From: Pseudomonas lundensis
GTDB lineage: Bacteria > Pseudomonadota > Gammaproteobacteria > Pseudomonadales > Pseudomonadaceae
Length of the DNA stretch: 64,000 nucleotides
NCBI RefSeq assembly: GCF_001042985.1
Contig: NZ_JYKY01000029.1
Location: forward strand, 1 to 64,000
Direction: 5' to 3'
Shown: positions 60,570-64,000 of the stretch, piece after piece
Numbering within the stretch: the first letter of the stretch is position 1
How the letters are laid out: each line of letters starts with the position of its first letter
Translations under genes and position numbers: made by a program
Notes under the pieces: model-generated
What the model was told of the DNA's origin: nothing
Seen by the model: only the letters and a program-made list of their open reading frames with translations
The model's database searches: none

Positions 60570-62090
60570 ATGCGTTATGCACAACCCGGTACTGAAGGCT
60601 CGATCGTCTCGTTCAAGAGCCAATACGGTAACTACATCGGCGGCGAATTCGTGGCTCCCGTCAAAGGTCAATATTTCACTAATACCTCACCGGTAAACGG
60701 CAAACCCATTGCCCAGTTCCCGCGCTCGACCGCAGAAGACATCGAAAAAGCCCTCGACGCCGCCCACGCCGCCGCGGATGCGTGGGGCGCGACGTCGGTG
60801 CAAGCGCGCTCGCTGGTGTTGCTGAAAATCGCCGACCGTATCGAACAAAACCTTGAACTGCTGGCCGTCACCGAAACCTGGGACAACGGCAAGGCCGTGC
60901 GCGAAACCCTGAACGCCGACGTGCCGCTGGCAGCCGACCACTTCCGGTACTACGCCGGGTGCATCCGCGCCCAGGAAGGCAGCGCCGCCGAGATTGACGG
61001 CAACACCGTGGCCTACCACATCCACGAACCGCTGGGCGTGGTCGGGCAGATCATCCCGTGGAACTTCCCGCTGCTGATGGCCGCCTGGAAACTCGCCCCG
61101 GCGCTGGCAGCCGGTAACTGCATCGTGCTCAAGCCTGCCGAACAAACACCGCTGAGCATCAGCGTGCTGATGGAGCTGATTGGCGACCTGCTGCCGCCGG
61201 GCGTGCTGAACGTGGTTCAAGGCTTCGGCAAGGAAGCAGGCGAAGCGCTGGCCACCAGCAAGCGCATTGCCAAAATCGCGTTCACCGGTTCGACCCCCGT
61301 GGGCGCGCACATCATGAAATGTGCCGCTGAAAACATCATTCCTTCTACCGTTGAATTGGGCGGCAAATCGCCGAACATCTTCTTCGAAGACATCATGCAG
61401 GCCGAACCCTCCTTCATTGAGAAGGCCGCTGAAGGCCTGGTGCTGGCGTTCTTCAACCAGGGCGAAGTCTGCACCTGCCCGTCGCGCGCACTGGTGCAAG
61501 AGTCGATCTACGACGAATTCATGAAAGTCGTGATGAAGAAAGTCGAGGCGATCAAGCGTGGTGACCCGTTGGACACCGACACCATGGTCGGCGCACAAGC
61601 CTCCGAGCAGCAATTTGACAAGATCCTGTCCTACCTTGAAATCGCCAAAAACGAAGGCGCGCAATTGCTGACCGGTGGCGCTGTGGCCAAACTCGAAGGG
61701 GATCTGGCCACTGGCTATTACATCCAGCCAACCCTGCTCAAGGGCACCAACAAAATGCGCGTATTCCAGGAAGAAATCTTTGGCCCGGTGGTCAGCATCA
61801 CCACCTTCAAGGACGAAGCCGAAGCATTGGCCATCGCCAATGACACCGAGTTCGGCCTGGGCGCCGGGCTGTGGACCCGCGACATCAACCGCGCCTACCG
61901 CATGGGCCGGGCGATCAAGGCAGGCCGCGTCTGGACCAACTGCTATCACCTCTACCCGGCACACGCCGCGTTCGGTGGCTACAAGAAGTCCGGCGTTGGC
62001 CGTGAAACCCACAAGATGATGCTCGACCATTATCAGCAGACCAAAAACCTGCTGGTGAGTTACGACATCAACCCGTTGGGCTTCTTCTAA
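60570..62090 (+). CDS. exaC: NAD-dependent aldehyde dehydrogenase (ExaC type)
   Basis: A 506-residue enzyme oxidising acetaldehyde produced by ethanolamine ammonia-lyase (and from ethanol). Motifs: PWNFPLLMAAWKLAPALAAGNC, GSTPVGAHIMKCAAENI, the general-base Glu in VELGGKSPNIFFED and the catalytic Cys in FFNQGEVCTCPSRA. GGAG lies upstream of the ATG. First gene of the ethanolamine operon under the sigma-54 promoter; equivalent to PA4022. Confidence 0.95.
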   Translation: MRYAQPGTEGSIVSFKSQYGNYIGGEFVAPVKGQYFTNTSPVNGKPIAQFPRSTAEDIEKALDAAHAAADAWGATSVQARSLVLLKIADRIEQNLELLAVTETWDNGKAVRETLNADVPLAADHFRYYAGCIRAQEGSAAEIDGNTVAYHIHEPLGVVGQIIPWNFPLLMAAWKLAPALAAGNCIVLKPAEQTPLSISVLMELIGDLLPPGVLNVVQGFGKEAGEALATSKRIAKIAFTGSTPVGAHIMKCAAENIIPSTVELGGKSPNIFFEDIMQAEPSFIEKAAEGLVLAFFNQGEVCTCPSRALVQESIYDEFMKVVMKKVEAIKRGDPLDTDTMVGAQASEQQFDKILSYLEIAKNEGAQLLTGGAVAKLEGDLATGYYIQPTLLKGTNKMRVFQEEIFGPVVSITTFKDEAEALAIANDTEFGLGAGLWTRDINRAYRMGRAIKAGRVWTNCYHLYPAHAAFGGYKKSGVGRETHKMMLDHYQQTKNLLVSYDINPLGFF

Positions 62091-62098
62091 CGGCCTGA

Positions 62099-62131
62099 TC
62101 TGCAGGAGCGAGCGAGCCTCGCTCCTGCAGA
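62099..62131. repeat. REP-like palindrome after exaC
   Basis: TCTGCAGGAGCGAG (62099-62112) is perfectly inverted at 62118-62131 around CGAGC. The GGAGCGAG core with its complement resembles the repetitive extragenic palindromes of fluorescent pseudomonads. It lies between exaC and eat, so it may also tune the downstream message. Confidence 0.65.
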
Positions 62132-62203
62132 CTTGCAGGTTGGCCCTTCTCTTGCTTCACACCCTGTCAAATTTTCCAAACAATAAAGAACAGGTGAATG
62201 CAC

Positions 62204-63652
62204 ATGCCTAGCGAACCCATCGCCGCCGCAGCGGCCCCCTCTTCGGTCGACTTCGAAAAAGTCGGCTCCGATTACTTTCAACAACGCGAACTGAAAAAAG
62301 GCGCCGCCGGCTGGGTTCTGCTGGTAGGACTGGGCGTGGCGTATGTGATCTCCGGCGACTATGCCGGCTGGAACTTCGGTCTGGCCCAAGGCGGCTGGGG
62401 CGGAATGTTCCTCGCCACCTTGCTGATGGCCACTATGTACTTGTGCATGTGTTTCTCGCTGGCCGAGTTGTCGTCAATGATCCCCACAGCGGGCGGCGGC
62501 TACGGCTTTGCCCGCAGTGCATTCGGCCCGTGGGGCGGGTTCCTGACCGGCACGGCAATCCTCATCGAGTACGCCATTGCCCCGGCCGCCATTGCCGTGT
62601 TTATCGGCGCTTATTGCGAGTCGCTGTTCGGGATTGGCGGCTGGATGATCTATCTGGCGTTTTACATCATCTTCATCGGCATCCACATTTTTGGGGTCGG
62701 TGAAGCGCTCAAGCTGATGTTCATCATTACCGCCGTGGCCGCCATTGCCCTGGGCGTGTTTCTGGTGTCGATGGTGCCGCACTTCAGCGTTGCCAACCTG
62801 CTGGACATCCCGGTGACCGAGGCCAAAGGCGCCAGCCCGTTCCTGCCGTTCGGTTATGTGGGCGTGTGGGCCGCCATCCCGTATGCGATCTGGTTTTTCC
62901 TCGCCGTCGAAGGCGTGCCGCTGGCCGCCGAAGAAACCAAGAACCCCAAACGCGACCTGCCGCGCGGCCTGATCGGCGCCATGCTGGTGCTGGTGACGTT
63001 CGCGCTGATGATCCTGGTCATCGGGCCGGGCGGTGCCGGGGCGCATCATTTGATGGCCTCGGGCAACCCGTTGGTGGAAGCCTTGAGCAAGTCCTATGGC
63101 GGTTCCACCTGGATGGGCGGTTTCGTCAATCTGGTCGGGCTGGCCGGTTTGATCGCCAGTTTCTTCTCGATCATTTACGCCTATTCGCGTCAGATCTTCG
63201 CCCTGTCCCGTGCAGGCTATCTGCCACGCAAACTGTCCGAAACCAACAAAAGCAAAGCACCGGTACTGGCCCTGATCATCCCCGGCATCATCGGGTTTGG
63301 CCTGTCACTCACCGGACAAGGCGATCTGCTGATTCTGGTGGCCGTGTTCGGGGCGACCATTTCCTACGTGTTGATGATGGCCGCGCACATCACCCTGCGC
63401 ATTCGTCGCCCCAAAATGGAGCGTCCGTACCGCACACCGGGCGGCATTTTCACCTCCGGCGTCGCACTGGTGCTGGCGTGCGTGGCGGTGGTCGCCGGTT
63501 TCCTGGTCGATCCGCGGGTGGTGATTGGTGCGGCCGTGATCTATGGCGTATTAATTGCCTATTTTGCGTTCTACAGTCGGCATCACTTGGTCGCCGGTAC
63601 ACCTGAAGAGGAATTCGCGGCCATCCAGAAAGCCGAAGAAACCTTGCACTGA
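62204..63652 (+). CDS. eat: ethanolamine permease
   Basis: A 482-residue APC-superfamily transporter with about twelve transmembrane helices. GDYAGWNFGLAQGGWGGMF and PTAGGGYGFARSAFGPWGGFLTG are the substrate-region motifs of the ethanolamine permease group, and GVPLAAEETKNPKRDLPRG is the conserved loop. Start 62204 is set by AGGTG 7 bases upstream; the ATG two codons earlier is too close to it. Between exaC and eutB, as PA4023. Confidence 0.93.
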   Translation: MPSEPIAAAAAPSSVDFEKVGSDYFQQRELKKGAAGWVLLVGLGVAYVISGDYAGWNFGLAQGGWGGMFLATLLMATMYLCMCFSLAELSSMIPTAGGGYGFARSAFGPWGGFLTGTAILIEYAIAPAAIAVFIGAYCESLFGIGGWMIYLAFYIIFIGIHIFGVGEALKLMFIITAVAAIALGVFLVSMVPHFSVANLLDIPVTEAKGASPFLPFGYVGVWAAIPYAIWFFLAVEGVPLAAEETKNPKRDLPRGLIGAMLVLVTFALMILVIGPGGAGAHHLMASGNPLVEALSKSYGGSTWMGGFVNLVGLAGLIASFFSIIYAYSRQIFALSRAGYLPRKLSETNKSKAPVLALIIPGIIGFGLSLTGQGDLLILVAVFGATISYVLMMAAHITLRIRRPKMERPYRTPGGIFTSGVALVLACVAVVAGFLVDPRVVIGAAVIYGVLIAYFAFYSRHHLVAGTPEEEFAAIQKAEETLH

Positions 63653-63665
63653 TCGCTGAGTAGCC

Positions 63666-63688
63666 CGCCAGACGCCCCGCGTCTGGCG
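63666..63688 (+). other. intercistronic hairpin eat-eutB
   Basis: CGCCAGACGC (63666-63675) pairs perfectly with GCGTCTGGCG (63679-63688) around CCC. No U tract follows and the eutB ribosome-binding site AAGGAG begins three bases later, so it may modulate eutB expression relative to eat. Confidence 0.55.
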
Positions 63689-63704
63689 TCAAGGAGCACC
63701 CTGT

Positions 63705-64000
63705 ATGGCAACGTTTTCCCATGCGGTAGGTACGCAGACTTACCGCTTTGACAGCCTCAAAGAGGTGATGGCCAAGGCCAGCCCGGCACGCTCCGGCGAT
63801 TTCCTGGCGGGCGTGGCCGCGCAAAACGATGGCGAGCGGGTCGCGGCACAAATGGCACTGGCCGACATCCCGCTCACGCATTTCCTGCACGAAGCGCTGA
63901 TTCCTTACGAGACCGATGAGGTCACGCGGCTGATTATCGACAGCCACGACGCCCAGGCTTTCAGCGGGGTCAGCCACCTGACCGTCGGCGGGTTTCGTGA
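63705..64000 (+). CDS. eutB: ethanolamine ammonia-lyase large subunit (5' part)
   Basis: Open from the ATG at 63705 to the window end, 98 codons read. The N-terminus MATFSHAVGTQTYRFDSLK and KASPARSGDFLAGVAAQNDGERVAAQMALADIPLTHFLHEALIPYETDEVTRLI matches EutB, the adenosylcobalamin-dependent subunit converting ethanolamine to acetaldehyde and ammonia. AAGGAG lies 8 bases before the start. The active-site part and the small subunit eutC are expected beyond the window. Acetaldehyde would be passed to ExaC. Confidence 0.93.
   Translation, partial: MATFSHAVGTQTYRFDSLKEVMAKASPARSGDFLAGVAAQNDGERVAAQMALADIPLTHFLHEALIPYETDEVTRLIIDSHDAQAFSGVSHLTVGGFR

Noticed and set aside
60687..62030. 447-codon minus-strand open frame opposite exaC
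   Set aside because: Antisense shadow; exaC is complete and has ribosome-binding site and promoter.
1..64000. CRISPR array or tRNA/rRNA genes
   Set aside because: No regularly spaced direct repeats and no cloverleaf or rRNA sequence noticed; the island target appears to be hrpB, not a tRNA.

Overview
The window reads as a core chromosomal stretch of a Pseudomonas, most likely of the fluorescens lineage. Gene content and order follow, as I remember it, the P. aeruginosa region from PA3961 (hrpB) to PA4024 (eutB). The genes are GC-rich with short Shine-Dalgarno-led spacings. Two places break this housekeeping pattern: the left end (1 to about 5983) and a lone gene at 57211-58275. Both are visibly more AT-rich than their neighbours.

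Left end: four tightly packed minus-strand genes encode three large tyrosine recombinases and a small coiled-coil protein. This matches the four-gene ginABCD integrase module of the GInt genomic islands known from Pseudomonas syringae. The module abuts the 3' end of hrpB and appears to have replaced its last ~20 codons. The rest of the island lies to the left, outside the window.

8.5-22.7 kb: a small lipoprotein, the CDF metal exporter fieF, a DUF6515 protein, an Lrp-type regulator, DUF2788, rluE, amn and aidB. Then come the hybrid sensor kinase ladS (receiver domain without its phospho-acceptor), the thiD-thiE-hemL operon with a clear terminator, a Sel1-repeat protein and a DUF1820 protein.

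22.8-36 kb: miaB, ybeZ, ybeY, corC-like and lnt (tRNA and rRNA maturation, lipoprotein acylation); an ElyC/YdcF-like membrane protein; then leuS-lptE-holA-arfA-sltB3. arfA carries an intrinsic terminator inside its coding sequence.

36-48 kb (minus strand): ybeD-lipB-lipA-ldcA (lipoate synthesis and peptidoglycan recycling), dacC, and the long cell-shape operon proA-nadD-rsfS-rlmH-mrdA-rodA-sltB1-rlpA.

48-57 kb: a 3-methyladenine glycosylase, a DedA-PAP2 fusion, a LON-domain protein, lrgAB, a MORN-repeat/caspase-like lipoprotein, an SDR protein, and mpl-ubiX-yceK-like.

57-64 kb: a stand-alone Rhs-core protein with a diphtheria-toxin-like ADP-ribosyltransferase C-terminus and no visible immunity gene. 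It is followed by the ethanolamine locus: divergent eatR, then exaC-eat-eutB (cut by the window end), with a sigma-54 promoter and two tandem palindromic activator-like sites between eatR and exaC.
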